A stretch of 64,000 nt of DNA from Falsiroseomonas stagni DSM 19981 (GTDB lineage: Bacteria > Pseudomonadota > Alphaproteobacteria > Acetobacterales > Acetobacteraceae). Of the stretch, positions 53,433 through 62,305 are shown piece by piece. Every line of letters starts with the position of its first letter. Positions within the stretch are counted from its first letter, which is position 1. The DNA lies in contig NZ_FOSQ01000001.1 of the NCBI RefSeq assembly GCF_900114315.1, positions 908,202-972,201 on the forward strand, in the 5' to 3' direction. The position numbers and the translations under genes were made by a program. Under the pieces are notes generated by a model, which was not told the origin of the DNA, made no database searches, and worked only from the letters and a program-made list of their open reading frames with translations.

Positions 53433-54289
53433 GGGTGAGGGGACTCCGCACCGCGCTGGCCTGGGTTTCCGCCCAGGGGCCGGCAGCGGCGGCAGGTGGT
53501 GGCGGGGCCCGGGAAGCGACGGAATCGCGGCAGGAGGGTTTCCATGCGGCGGCGATCCGGTCCTCTTCTCGGCGGGTCGGCCTGGCGGCACGACCCTGTT
53601 GGGTTCATTGGGAGCGATAAGCCCGGGAGTGACCCCTGGCAGACCGTTCCCGGCGGGCGCGCCTCGCGCTGCCCCGGAAACCCTTCAATCGGCAGCCCCC
53701 TTGAGCTGGTCTCCCGGACATGAGGTCCAGGCGGGGGCGCCGGTTGCAGGCGCAATCGGGCGGGCGGCGTGGGCATGGAACGCATCCCCGCCGAACCGAG
53801 TCCCATGGAGCAATCCAGGGGCCAGCCAACGGGAAGGATGCGCCGCATGCGCCGCGCCGGCGGGATCGGGGGCCGCGGCACCTGGCGAAACGCGGTGATG
53901 GGCGGCGCCCGATCACCATGCCAGGACTAAGGCCGCCACTGGCGCATCACCGGCCACGATCTCGGGGCGGGATACGGGCCGGGCGGCCGCGCGAACACAA
54001 GGACCCCACCAGCGGCTGACGCCACCGGGGCGTCCCACCATAGGCGGTGCAACCGGGGGCCACAAGGCGCCGCGGCCACACGCCCTGCTTTGGTGTCGAA
54101 TCACCACCCAATCGCCGATTTGTGCGCAGGGTGCAAACCGGTGCGTGGCCGGAGCCCGTCATGGACAGGCACCGCTTGTTGAAGCGCGCTCTCAACGGAT
54201 GCTGGCAAGTGCCCGCCCTGCCATGGCATCATGATCGCGTTCCGGCGCCGGGGGGCGGTGCCGGCACCTGCGGGGGACTACCCGACACC
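53433..54289. other. 857-base gap between rne and the amidase; candidate rne 5' leader
   Basis: No convincing gene on either strand; the open frames here are short, overlap each other and lack family features. It must hold the divergent promoters of rne and the amidase. The AT-richer patch with the inverted repeat GGTG-tcgaat-CACC at 54092-54105 and GAATC (a GAnTC site) is a likely promoter area. If so, rne would have a leader of several hundred nt, as in bacteria where RNase E autoregulates through its 5' UTR. Confidence 0.5.
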
Positions 54290-55474
54290 ATGCTGGGTCG
54301 CCGTGCCTTGGCGAGCCTCGCGCTCGCCTTCGCCGCCCTGCCGCCACCACGGCCGGCCGATGCCGCCGTGACGGATGCCGCGCTGGAACAGGCGGGTGAC
54401 GGCGCGCGCCTCACCCTCACCCTGCCCGCGGGCACGCGCTGGCGGCTTGCCGCCGCCACGGGCCCGAATCGCCTGGTGCTGACCACGCCCGGCAGCCCCT
54501 GGCGCGGCCCGGCCAGCCTGGGCAGCGCCGGGCCCGTGCGACGGGCGGTCGCGGAACGCGGCGGCCTGCGGCTGGACCTGCTGCGCCCCGCCACCCTGAA
54601 GCGCGTGGAGGAGAACCGCGGGCGCCTCATCCTCGACCTGGAACCGACCACGGCCGCCAGCTTCGCCCGCCTCGTCGCCGCCGGCAGGCCGCTGGCCGAA
54701 AGCGGCACCGCGACGGCGTCCAACCTCGGCCGGTCCCAGCCCGGGACCACCGCGCCGCGCAACCCGGCCCGCGCCGGGCCGCTGCCCCTGGTCGTGCTCG
54801 ATCCCGGCCATGGCGGACGCGACCCCGGCACCATCGGCACCCAGGGCACGCAGGAAAAGCGCATCGTCCTGGCGGCGGCGGAGGAACTGCGGAAGGTGCT
54901 GGAGGCCGGCGGCCGCTGCCGCGTGGCCATGACCCGCAGCAGCGACCGCTTCGTGCCGCTGGGCGACCGGGTGGAATTCGCCCGCCGCCGCCAGGCCGCC
55001 CTCTTCGTCTCGCTTCACGCGGACAGCGCCCCCGGCGCCCGTGGCGCCTCCGTCTACACCCTCGGCGACAGTTCGGACGCCCTGGCCGGGGCGCTGGCAC
55101 GGCGGGAGAACCTGGCCGACCGCGCCGGCGGGCTGCGCCTGCCCTCCGTATCGCCGGAAGTGCAGGCCATCCTCCTCTCCCTCATGCGGGCGGAAACCCG
55201 GGCCGGCAGCGCCCGCATGGCCGGCCTGGTGGTGGACGAACTCGGTGGCGACGTGCCGCTGCTGCCCAATACCCACCGGCAGGCGGGCTTCGTGGTGCTG
55301 AAGGCACCCGAAATCCCCTCCGTCCTGGTCGAGATGGGCTTCCTCAGCCACCCTGCCGACGAAGCCGCCCTGCGCCGCCCCGACCACCGCGCGAAAGTCG
55401 CCCGCGCGCTGGGCCGCGCCATCCATGGCTGGCTGGCCCGCGCGGGAACGGCGGAGGCGCTGGCGGCGGGGTAG
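54290..55474 (+). CDS. N-acetylmuramoyl-L-alanine amidase (AmiC-like, AMIN + Amidase_3)
   Basis: 394 residues from ATG 54290 (GGGGA upstream). A signal peptide (RRALASLALAFAALPPPRPA) leads to an AMIN-like beta domain (about 25-130) that targets the division site. A linker is followed by Amidase_3, with zinc ligands in VVLDPGHGGRDPGTIG, AALFVSLHADSAPGA and the final catalytic Glu in VLVEMGFLSHPADE. It cleaves the amide bond between MurNAc and L-Ala during cell separation. The longer open frame back to 54047 lacks a signal peptide and is unlikely. Confidence 0.93.
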   Translation: MLGRRALASLALAFAALPPPRPADAAVTDAALEQAGDGARLTLTLPAGTRWRLAAATGPNRLVLTTPGSPWRGPASLGSAGPVRRAVAERGGLRLDLLRPATLKRVEENRGRLILDLEPTTAASFARLVAAGRPLAESGTATASNLGRSQPGTTAPRNPARAGPLPLVVLDPGHGGRDPGTIGTQGTQEKRIVLAAAEELRKVLEAGGRCRVAMTRSSDRFVPLGDRVEFARRRQAALFVSLHADSAPGARGASVYTLGDSSDALAGALARRENLADRAGGLRLPSVSPEVQAILLSLMRAETRAGSARMAGLVVDELGGDVPLLPNTHRQAGFVVLKAPEIPSVLVEMGFLSHPADEAALRRPDHRAKVARALGRAIHGWLARAGTAEALAAG

Positions 55475-55495
55475 AGGCAGGGCGCGCTGGTGGCC

Positions 55496-55561
55496 CCGGA
55501 GAGGGGCTGCGCGCCCCTCTCCGGACCTCACCCGCGCCAGGGTCCAGCGGGACCCTGGACC
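55496..55561 (+). repeat. double-hairpin intergenic repeat, copy B
   Basis: A 12-bp perfect stem, CCGGAGAGGGGC / GCCCCTCTCCGG (55496-55524), is followed by a linker (ACCTCACCCGCG) and a 9-bp perfect stem, CCAGGGTCC / GGACCCTGG (55537-55558). It ends in ACC. Layout and linker words match copy A at 9851-9907. It lies 21 bases after the amidase stop and can serve as its terminator. Confidence 0.65.
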
Positions 55562-55573
55562 GCGGGGTTATTG

Positions 55574-55642
55574 GTCGATGGAGGGAGGGGCGTCGCGCGA
55601 CCGCTTGTCCGGAGCGCGCGCCGTGCCCCTCCCTCCATCGAC
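55574..55642. repeat. 18-bp perfect inverted repeat with GC-rich inner stem
   Basis: GTCGATGGAGGGAGGGGC (55574-55591) is perfectly repeated in inverse at 55625-55642. The 33-base interior includes CGCGCG (55594-55599) able to pair with CGCGCG (55615-55620). It sits exactly between copies B and C of the double-hairpin repeat. It resembles the terminal inverted repeats of a tiny non-autonomous element, or one very long hairpin. Confidence 0.7.
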
Positions 55643-55654
55643 AATCTCATGGGT

Positions 55655-55719
55655 TCCCAAGGGGCCGCTGCCCCTTGGTGGGGTTGGGGTATCGGGGAAG
55701 GGGCAGCGCCCTTTCCCCG
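55655..55719 (-). repeat. double-hairpin intergenic repeat, copy C (inverted)
   Basis: Read on the minus strand, a 12-bp stem with one wobble (55693-55719, loop of three) is followed by a linker rich in CCCCA. A 9-bp perfect stem, CCAAGGGGC / GCCCCTTGG (55657-55678), comes next. This is the same order and spacing as copies A and B but in the opposite direction to B. Confidence 0.6.
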
Positions 55720-55863
55720 GGCAACAAGAGCGTCCCCGCCTACACCCCTCGCCAACCACCCCGCCGTTATCTTGCGCTGCACAACTGGCCGTGACCGGGC
55801 TGCATGCCCATGTCGAGCGTTGCGCATGTGCCCCTGGGGCCGGGACAGTGTATGGAGCGCGCC

Positions 55864-58455
55864 ATGGATACCCCTGATCTCCGCGCCGAAGGCCCGATGG
55901 TGGGCGGAAGGCCTGCCGCCTCCCCAGCACCCGAGGCTTCCCCGCCGCCGCCGGCCAAGCCGCCGCGGCGCAAGCGGCGCTGGTTTGTCGGCACGATCGG
56001 TTTCCTGCTGAAGACCGTCATCGTGCTGGTCGTGGCGGTCGGCCTGGCGGGGGCGGGGGCGGCCTGGTCGCTCTACCGCAATGCGGTGGCGGAGTTGCCG
56101 GACTATCGCTGGCTCGCGGATTACCAGCCGCCGCAGATGTCGCGCATCTATGCCGCCGACAGCCGCCTGATGGCGGAGCTGGCGCAGGAAAGGCGCGTCT
56201 TCATCCCGATCGAGGCGATTCCCCAGCGCCTGCAGCAGGCCTTCGTCTCGGCGGAGGACCAGCGCTTCTGGACGCATCATGGTGTCGATCCCATCGGCAT
56301 CTTCCGGACGGTGATCACGAATGTGGAGGCGATCGGCAGCGGGCGGCGGATGGCGGGGGCCTCCACCATCACCCAGCAGGTCGCCAAGAACATGCTGGTG
56401 GGGGCGGAGCGGTCGCTGACGCGCAAGGTGCGGGAGGCGATCCTGGCGCTGCGCATCGAGCAGGCGATGCCGAAATCCCGCATCCTGGAGATCTACCTGA
56501 ACGAGATCTTCCTGGGCCAGCAGGCCTATGGCGTGGCGGCGGCGGCGCAGAACTACTTCAACAAGTCGCTGGACGAGCTGTCGCTGGCGGAGGTCGCCTT
56601 CCTGGCCGCCCTGCCCAAGGCGCCCAACAACTACAACCCGATCCGCTTCCCGGAAGCCGCCAAGGCGCGCCGCGACTGGGTGCTGGAACGGATGGCCGAG
56701 GACGGCGCCATCACGCGGGAGGAAGCGACGCGCGCGCGCGCCGAGCCGCTGGTGCCGCGGCCGCAGCGCCGCCCGGACATGGTGGCGGTCGGCCAGCACT
56801 TCACGGAGGAAGTGCGGCGGGAACTGATCACCCGCTTCGGCGTGGACCAGACGACGATGGGCGGCCTCGTGGTGCGCACCTCGCTGGATCCGAATTTGCA
56901 GGCGGAGGCGGAGAAGGCGCTGCGCACCGGGCTGCTGGACTATGACCGGCGTCGTGGCGGCTGGCGCGGGCCGGTGGCGCGCATCTCGGCCAGTCCGACG
57001 GAATGGCTGCCAGCGCTCCAGGCCGTGGCGCGGCCGCCCGGCATCCAGCCGGGCTGGCGCCTGGCGGTGGCGCTGGAGGTGCGGGACCGCGAGGCGCGCT
57101 TCGCCTGGCTGGAACGGCCGGATGCCCGCACGGCGCCGCAGCCGCGCACCGGCATGATGTATCTGGATGACATCGCGACCTGGGCGCGCCCGGTCCGCGA
57201 TGGCCGCATGGGGCCGGTGCTGCGGCGGATGCAGGAAGCACTGAGCCCTGGCGATGTGGTGATGGTGGAGACGCTGCCGGCTGTCGCCGCGCAGGGCCGC
57301 ACCCCCGCCCGGCCGGAACGCCTGATGCTGCGGCAGATGCCGGAGGTGGAGGGCGCGGTCGTGGCGCTCGACCCCAATACCGGCCGCGTGCTGGCGATGG
57401 TGGGCGGCTTCTCCTTCGAACGCTCCTGGTTCAACCGCGCCTCCCAGGCGATGCGCCAGCCCGGTTCGTCCTTCAAGCCATACGTGTACCTCGCGGGGCT
57501 GGAGGCGGGGATCCCGCCCAACCAGCTTCTGCTGGATGCGCCGGTGGAGATCATGACGCCGCAGGGCATGTGGCGGCCCGGCAATTACGGCGGCGGCGCG
57601 GCCCAGGGCTGGGTGACGATGCGCAGCGCGCTCGAACGCAGCCTCAACCTGGTGACGATCCGCCTGGCGCAGCAGGTGGGGATGCCGGCGGTGGCCGATG
57701 TGGCGAACCGCTTCGGCGTCATCCCCAACATGCCGCGCGTGCTGGCGATGTCGCTCGGCGCGGGGGAGACGACGGTGCTCCGCCAGGCCGCGGGCTATGC
57801 GAGCTTCGTCAATGGTGGCCGCCAGGTGATCCCGACGCTGATCGACAGCGTGCAGGACCGCCATGGCCGCCTGGTGTGGCGCACCGATGCGCGGGAATGC
57901 GCGGGCTGCAATGCGGACCCCACGGGGCAGCCGCCGCGCCTGTCCGATACGCGCCGGCAGATCGTGGACCCCGTCACGGCCTTCCAGATGACCAGCCTGC
58001 TGCAGGGCGTGGTGCAGCGCGGCACCGGCACCCGCGCCGGTGAGGGTCTGGGCCGCCCCGTGGCGGGCAAGACCGGCACGACCGACGACTACAAGGATGC
58101 CTGGTTCGTCGGCTTCACGCCGGACCTCGTCGTGGCCGTCTGGGTCGGCTTCGACGAACCCCGCACGCTACGGCTGCTCAGCGAGACCGGCGCCGATGTG
58201 ACGGGCGGGCGGCTGGCCACGCCGATCTTCCGGGACGTGGTGGCGGCCGCCACTCAGGGCTCCCCGCCCATCCCCTTCCGCGCGCCGCCGGGGGTCGCGC
58301 TGGTGCGGCTGCAGCTGGATAACGGCCAGACCATCCTGGAAGCCTTCCGCCCGGGCACGGAGAACAGCGCGCGGCCGCCGACCGATCCGCTGGCGGCTGG
58401 CGCGGGGGGAACCGCGGCGGCTGGCCTCGACAGCAATCTGGGCGGGCTCTACTGA
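55864..58455 (+). CDS. mrcA: penicillin-binding protein 1A
   Basis: 863 residues. A Pro-rich cytoplasmic start is followed by a membrane anchor ([20 protein letters not shown]). The glycosyltransferase (GT51) domain has [20 protein letters not shown] and the [17 protein letters not shown] motif. An OB-like insert comes next (about 380-460). The transpeptidase has the active Ser in [17 protein letters not shown] in [11 protein letters not shown] and KTG in [18 protein letters not shown]. It polymerises and cross-links peptidoglycan. ATG 55864 has TGGAG six bases upstream. It lies next to an amidase gene and eight bases before prfB. Confidence 0.96.
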   Translation: MDTPDLRAEGPMVGGRPAASPAPEASPPPPAKPPRRKRRWFVGTIGFLLKTVIVLVVAVGLAGAGAAWSLYRNAVAELPDYRWLADYQPPQMSRIYAADSRLMAELAQERRVFIPIEAIPQRLQQAFVSAEDQRFWTHHGVDPIGIFRTVITNVEAIGSGRRMAGASTITQQVAKNMLVGAERSLTRKVREAILALRIEQAMPKSRILEIYLNEIFLGQQAYGVAAAAQNYFNKSLDELSLAEVAFLAALPKAPNNYNPIRFPEAAKARRDWVLERMAEDGAITREEATRARAEPLVPRPQRRPDMVAVGQHFTEEVRRELITRFGVDQTTMGGLVVRTSLDPNLQAEAEKALRTGLLDYDRRRGGWRGPVARISASPTEWLPALQAVARPPGIQPGWRLAVALEVRDREARFAWLERPDARTAPQPRTGMMYLDDIATWARPVRDGRMGPVLRRMQEALSPGDVVMVETLPAVAAQGRTPARPERLMLRQMPEVEGAVVALDPNTGRVLAMVGGFSFERSWFNRASQAMRQPGSSFKPYVYLAGLEAGIPPNQLLLDAPVEIMTPQGMWRPGNYGGGAAQGWVTMRSALERSLNLVTIRLAQQVGMPAVADVANRFGVIPNMPRVLAMSLGAGETTVLRQAAGYASFVNGGRQVIPTLIDSVQDRHGRLVWRTDARECAGCNADPTGQPPRLSDTRRQIVDPVTAFQMTSLLQGVVQRGTGTRAGEGLGRPVAGKTGTTDDYKDAWFVGFTPDLVVAVWVGFDEPRTLRLLSETGADVTGGRLATPIFRDVVAAATQGSPPIPFRAPPGVALVRLQLDNGQTILEAFRPGTENSARPPTDPLAAGAGGTAAAGLDSNLGGLY

Positions 58456-58462
58456 GCGGGCC

Positions 58463-59593
58463 ATGCGCGCAGACGCCGAAAAGCTGAAGACCGAGATCGC
58501 GGACAGCCTTGCGCTGCTCCGCGCCCATCTGGACTGGGATGTCGCCGTCAGGCGGCTGGAGGAGCTGAACGCCCGCTCCGAGGACCCGGACCTCTGGAAC
58601 AAGGCCGATGTGGCCCAGGCGCTGATGCGCGAACGCAACCGCCTTGCCGCCCAGATCGAGGGTGTGCAGAAGCTGGAGCGCGACGTCGCCGACGCGCTTG
58701 AGCTGGTGGAGATGGCGGAGGCCGAGGGCGACGTCGCCATGGCCGATGCCGCGGTCGCCGACCTGAAGGGCTTCGCCGAGGAGGCGAAGCACCGCGAGAT
58801 CGAGAGCCTGCTATCCGGCGAGGCCGATCCCAACGACGCCTATCTGGAAGTGAATGCCGGCGCCGGCGGCACGGAGGCGCAGGACTGGGCCGAGATGCTG
58901 CTGCGCATGTACACGCGCTGGGCGGAACGGCGCGGCTACAAGGTGACGATGACGGAGCAGTCGGAAGGCGAGCAGGCCGGCATCAAGTCGGCCACCATCC
59001 AGGTGACGGGTTCCAACGCCTTCGGCTGGCTGAAGACGGAAACGGGCGTGCACCGCCTGGTGCGAATCAGCCCCTTCGATGCCGCGGCGCGTCGCCAGAC
59101 CAGCTTCGCCAGCATCTACGTCTACCCGGTGATCGACGACAAGATCGAGATCGAGATCAACCCGGCGGACATCAAGACCGACACCTTCCGCGCCTCCGGC
59201 GCCGGCGGGCAGCACGTCAACAAGACCGAATCGGGCGTGCGCTTCACCCATATCCCGACCGGCATCGTCGCGGCCTCCACCCAGGACCGCAGCCAGCACC
59301 GCAACCGCGTCATCGCCATGGATATGCTGAAGGCGCGGCTCTACGAGCTGGAACTGCGCAAGCGGGAAGCGATCACGGCGGGGATCGAGGCCGGCAAGAC
59401 CGATATCGGCTGGGGCCACCAGATCCGGTCCTATGTGCTGCAGCCCTACCAGATGGTGAAGGACCTGCGCACCGGCGTGGAGAAGGGCAACCCCGACGCG
59501 GTGCTGGATGGCGAGATCGACGAATTCATGGCGGCCGCCCTGGCGCAGCGCGTCGGCACCACGCGGTCGGACGCCAGCGCCAAGGCGGATTGA
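58463..59593 (+). CDS. prfB: peptide chain release factor 2
   Basis: 376 residues. The SPF anticodon-like tripeptide is present in [15 protein letters not shown], which separates RF2 from RF1. The catalytic GGQ is in [19 protein letters not shown]2 ends translation at UGA and UAA. The reading frame is continuous through the region where E. coli has an in-frame UGA with programmed frameshift, so that autoregulation is absent. It overlaps the next gene by TGATG. Confidence 0.97.
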   Translation: MRADAEKLKTEIADSLALLRAHLDWDVAVRRLEELNARSEDPDLWNKADVAQALMRERNRLAAQIEGVQKLERDVADALELVEMAEAEGDVAMADAAVADLKGFAEEAKHREIESLLSGEADPNDAYLEVNAGAGGTEAQDWAEMLLRMYTRWAERRGYKVTMTEQSEGEQAGIKSATIQVTGSNAFGWLKTETGVHRLVRISPFDAAARRQTSFASIYVYPVIDDKIEIEINPADIKTDTFRASGAGGQHVNKTESGVRFTHIPTGIVAASTQDRSQHRNRVIAMDMLKARLYELELRKREAITAGIEAGKTDIGWGHQIRSYVLQPYQMVKDLRTGVEKGNPDAVLDGEIDEFMAAALAQRVGTTRSDASAKAD

Positions 59594-60249
59594 TGCGCGC
59601 CGCCGCGCCGGCCGGGACCGAACTGGTCGAGGCCGCGCGCGCGCTGGATGCGGCGGGGTTCATGCCGCAGAAATCGGGAAACCTGTCGCTGCGGGATAGC
59701 GACGGCTTCCTGGTGACGCCATCGGGGCTGCCCTATGCCGCGATGACGGCGGAGGACCTCGTCCGCTGCGGGCTTGATGGCGCGGTGCGGGGCGGCGGGC
59801 GGCCTTCCTCCGAATGGCGGCTGCATGCGGCAATCTACCGGGCACGGCCGGAGGCGATGGCCGTGGTGCACACGCACAGCCCGATGGCGACCGCGCTGTC
59901 CTGCGCGCGGCATCCGATCCCGCCCATCCACTACATGATCACGCTGGCGGGCGAGGGCGGGCGGCGCGGCATTCCCTGCGCCAGCCACGCGACCTTCGGC
60001 ACGGAGGCCCTGGCGCAGGAAGCCGTGGCGGCGCTGGGGGATGGGCTGCGCGCCACGCTGCTGGCGAATCACGGCGTGGTCGCGCTGGGTGCGACCCTGG
60101 CCGGGGCGTTGGCGCTGGTGCGGGAGGTGGAGAATCTCGCCACCCAGTACCTCGCCTTGCGGGCGGCGGGGATCGCGCCGGTGCTGCTCTCCGACGCCGA
60201 ATTGGCGGAGGCGGCGGCGATGCTCGGCGATTACGGGCGGCCGGTGTGA
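59593..60249 (+). CDS. class II aldolase/adducin family protein
   Basis: 218 residues. Zinc ligands are visible in AVVHTHSPMATALS (His-x-His) and in LLANHGVVALG, and SGNLSLRDSDGFLVTPSG is the substrate-side motif of the fuculose-phosphate aldolase/ribulose-phosphate epimerase family. It is distinct from the mtnB paralogue at 886. The substrate is not known. ATG 59593 overlaps the prfB stop, and the phosphatase gene overlaps its own stop, so the three genes are coupled. Confidence 0.85.
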   Translation: MRAAAPAGTELVEAARALDAAGFMPQKSGNLSLRDSDGFLVTPSGLPYAAMTAEDLVRCGLDGAVRGGGRPSSEWRLHAAIYRARPEAMAVVHTHSPMATALSCARHPIPPIHYMITLAGEGGRRGIPCASHATFGTEALAQEAVAALGDGLRATLLANHGVVALGATLAGALALVREVENLATQYLALRAAGIAPVLLSDAELAEAAAMLGDYGRPV

Positions 60250-60962
60250 CGCGGGCCTGGCAGGCGGCACCGGCGCGGCTGGCGGATGGCGTGCGGGTCT
60301 ATGCCATCGGCGATGTGCACGGCATGGCGGATCGCCTGGCGGCGCTGCATGGACGGGTGGCGGCGGACCTGGCCGCGCGGCCCGTGGCGCGGGCGGTGGT
60401 GCTGCATCTCGGCGACTATGTGGACAAGGCGGGCAGCCCCGCCGCTGTGCTGGAGCGCATCGCGGGCTATGCGCCGCCGGGCGCCACGGTGGTGAACCTC
60501 CTCGGCAACCATGAGGCGATGATGCGCGACGCCCTGGCCGGCGACCGGGCCGCGGCGGATGACTGGCTGTGGTGCGGCGGGCGGGAAACCTTGGCGAGCT
60601 ATGGGGTGGAGGCCGGGGCCGGTGCCGAGGCCTGGCGCACCGCCATCCCCGCCGCGCACCAGGCGCTGCTGCGGGATGGCCTGGCGCTGTGCCATCGGGA
60701 GGGCCCCTATTTCTTCGCCCATGCCGGCATCCGCCCCGGCGTGGCGCTGGATGCGCAGTCGGCGGAGGATCTGCTGACCATCCGGGGATCCTTCCTCCAT
60801 TCGGAGGTATCCCACCCCGCCGTGGTGGTGCATGGCCATACCGCCCGCATGGCGGCGGAAATCCGGCACAACCGCATCAACCTGGATACCGCCGCCTTCT
60901 GCGGCGGGGTGCTGAGTTGCGGGGTGCTGGAGGCAGACCGGATCGGCCTGCTGGAAACCTAG
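60246..60962 (+). CDS. calcineurin-like serine/threonine phosphatase (PrpA/ApaH-like)
   Basis: 238 residues. The metallophosphoesterase motifs are in order: YAIGDVHGMADRL, LHLGDYVDKAGSP, VNLLGNHEAMMRDAL, FAHAGIRPGVAL and VVHGHTARM. The usual GDxxDRG has Lys in place of Arg. Substrates could be phosphoproteins or dinucleoside polyphosphates. The start is GTG 60246, overlapping the aldolase stop (GTGA). It ends eight bases before a bidirectional hairpin. Confidence 0.85.
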   Translation: MTRAWQAAPARLADGVRVYAIGDVHGMADRLAALHGRVAADLAARPVARAVVLHLGDYVDKAGSPAAVLERIAGYAPPGATVVNLLGNHEAMMRDALAGDRAAADDWLWCGGRETLASYGVEAGAGAEAWRTAIPAAHQALLRDGLALCHREGPYFFAHAGIRPGVALDAQSAEDLLTIRGSFLHSEVSHPAVVVHGHTARMAAEIRHNRINLDTAAFCGGVLSCGVLEADRIGLLET

Positions 60963-60969
60963 ACACAGC

Positions 60970-61001
60970 GAAGGCCCCGGGGGTTTCCCCCCGAGGCCTT
61001 C
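60970..61001. terminator. hairpin between convergent units
   Basis: GAAGGCCCCGGGGG / CCCCCCGAGGCCTTC (60970-61001) has one mismatch and a TTT loop. It lies eight bases past the phosphatase stop and also downstream of the minus-strand mini-ORF. There is no U-tract on either strand. Confidence 0.65.
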
Positions 61002-61043
61002 CATTGCTGCCGGCTGACCGGCTGCTGCGATGTGGTGACTCGC

Positions 61044-61109
61044 CTACGCGGTGGCGCCGGCGATGATCCAGCTTGCAGTCACGGTGGACGCCTTGGGGCA
61101 ATGAGACAC
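61044..61109 (-). CDS. candidate 21-codon mini-protein with perfect Shine-Dalgarno
   Basis: GTG 61109 opens a 21-codon frame ending at TAG (61044-61046). The predicted peptide begins MSHCPKAST and ends SWIIAGATA, with one Cys, one Trp and a short hydrophobic tail. Its strength is the leader: GAAAGGAGGTGATCCAG (61109-61125 on the minus strand) is fully complementary to the 16S 3' tail, with GGAGG seven bases before the GTG. It lies between the sulfotransferase gene (stop at 61194) and a terminator-like hairpin. It could be a true small protein or a leader; I do not recognise a family. Confidence 0.5.
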   Translation of the reverse strand: MSHCPKASTVTASWIIAGATA

Positions 61110-61193
61110 TGGATCACCTCCTTTCGTTTGTTGCGGGACAGCAGGGAGGATGGGGTGCCGGGGCGGGGGCTGCAAGGAAAGTTTCGCGGCCGC

Positions 61194-62300
61194 TCAGGCC
61201 GAAAGGCCGATGGCGCGCAGCCGGAGGCGCGGCGGCCGGCCCGGGCGCCGCGCGCCGGCCTGCAGGCGGAGGGCGATCTCCGTCGCCTCCGCCCGTGGCG
61301 GCAGCGGCACGGTGACGACCCCGCTTGCCGGCATCGGCGTTGCGGGCAGAAGCAGGGTTTCGTCCCATGACAGGCTGAGGGTGGGTCGGCGGATCGGGGC
61401 CGGCGTCTCCACCTCCAGCAGCAGGGTGCCAGCGGGTCCGGCTTCCAGCGGGATGTGCAGCACCGCCTTCCGTGCTGCCAGCCAGGCGCCTTCGGCGTCC
61501 GGCGCGGCGAAGCCGGTGCCGAGGCAGGCGATGCCGTGGCCCCAGCCCTCCAGCCGCCGTGTCTCGCCGGGGCGCAGCCTCGCGGGTGGTGGCATCGCGT
61601 AGCCGAAGGCCTCCGCGAAGCCGGCGCCGCGCCGGGCGATGTCGGCGGCCTGGCCTGCGGTCAGCACCGTCGCGAACTTGCCGGGCAGGCCATCGCCGAC
61701 ATGGCCGGGGTGCCAGTGGCTGGTGCCGTCATGCGAATGGGCGGTGGGATTAGGGCCGAGCGCACCGGCTTCCATCATGGCGGCGATGCGGGCGCGCACC
61801 GCATCCGGTGTCAGATCGTCAAAGACCCGGCGGCGGAGGCGGGCCGAGGGCTTCAGGCCGAGGAAGCGGGCGATGCGGGCCAGCGTCGCGGGGTCCTGGC
61901 TGAACCCGTCCTCATACCGCAGCACCAGGCAGGGCACGGCATCGGGCAGCAGCGGCAGCGCCTGGCAGGTCTGCTCGACACGATCGCGGCACAGCGCGTA
62001 GTCGAAGTGGAAGCGCGCCATCAGCGACGCCACGGCATCGCGCGGATCGCGGATGGAGAGGATGGCGCGGCCCCCTGCGCGCGCCGCCAGCCAGCGAAGC
62101 CCGCGGGTTGGCGCATGGGTCTTCAGCAGCAGCGGCGCGGCGGCTTCGACGGCCCGGGGAAGCTGGTCCGGACTGTCGGCGAATTGCCGGTGCACCGGGC
62201 CGAGTTCCGCTTCCATCAGCGCATGCACGGCGTTGTAGAGCCAGGTGGAGGCGCTTCCATACTGGCCGGCGCAGAGGATGATCGGCGCCGGCCCCGCCAT
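61194..62300 (-). CDS. sulfotransferase family protein
   Basis: 368 residues. The PAPS-binding 5' loop region is QYGSASTWLYNAVHAL. The 3'-phosphate motif is AILSIRDPRDAVASLMARFH, followed by VLRYEDGFSQDP, the usual order in the Sulfotransfer_1 family. A C-terminal beta-rich extension of about 110 residues (from MPPPARLRPGETRRLEGWG) resembles the tail of the TPR-glycosyltransferase at 14.5 kb, suggesting a shared carbohydrate-related module. It likely sulfates a glycan or lipid. The ATG at 62300 lies five bases past the stop of the acyl-CoA ligase gene. Confidence 0.78.
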   Translation of the reverse strand: MAGPAPIILCAGQYGSASTWLYNAVHALMEAELGPVHRQFADSPDQLPRAVEAAAPLLLKTHAPTRGLRWLAARAGGRAILSIRDPRDAVASLMARFHFDYALCRDRVEQTCQALPLLPDAVPCLVLRYEDGFSQDPATLARIARFLGLKPSARLRRRVFDDLTPDAVRARIAAMMEAGALGPNPTAHSHDGTSHWHPGHVGDGLPGKFATVLTAGQAADIARRGAGFAEAFGYAMPPPARLRPGETRRLEGWGHGIACLGTGFAAPDAEGAWLAARKAVLHIPLEAGPAGTLLLEVETPAPIRRPTLSLSWDETLLLPATPMPASGVVTVPLPPRAEATEIALRLQAGARRPGRPPRLRLRAIGLSA

Positions 62301-62305
62301 GGATG

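Larger units (their letters stand above)
55475..55863. other. 389-base gap holding a composite hairpin island
   Basis: No gene. It contains the inverted pair of double-hairpin repeats (copies B and C), an 18-bp perfect inverted repeat between them, and the upstream region of the PBP1A gene. Promoter boxes for the latter could not be fixed with confidence. Confidence 0.7.

Noticed and set aside
53429-54195. Several 60-150 codon frames in the gap upstream of rne
   Set aside because: They overlap one another on both strands, are Arg/Pro-rich, and have neither family features nor good ribosome binding sites.
55528-57864. 778-codon open frame opposite the PBP1A gene
   Set aside because: Histidine/arginine-rich shadow without motifs; it would also cross the hairpin island.
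58463-58600. Programmed frameshift in prfB
   Set aside because: The RF2 frame is continuous from the ATG with no in-frame TGA, so no frameshift is needed.
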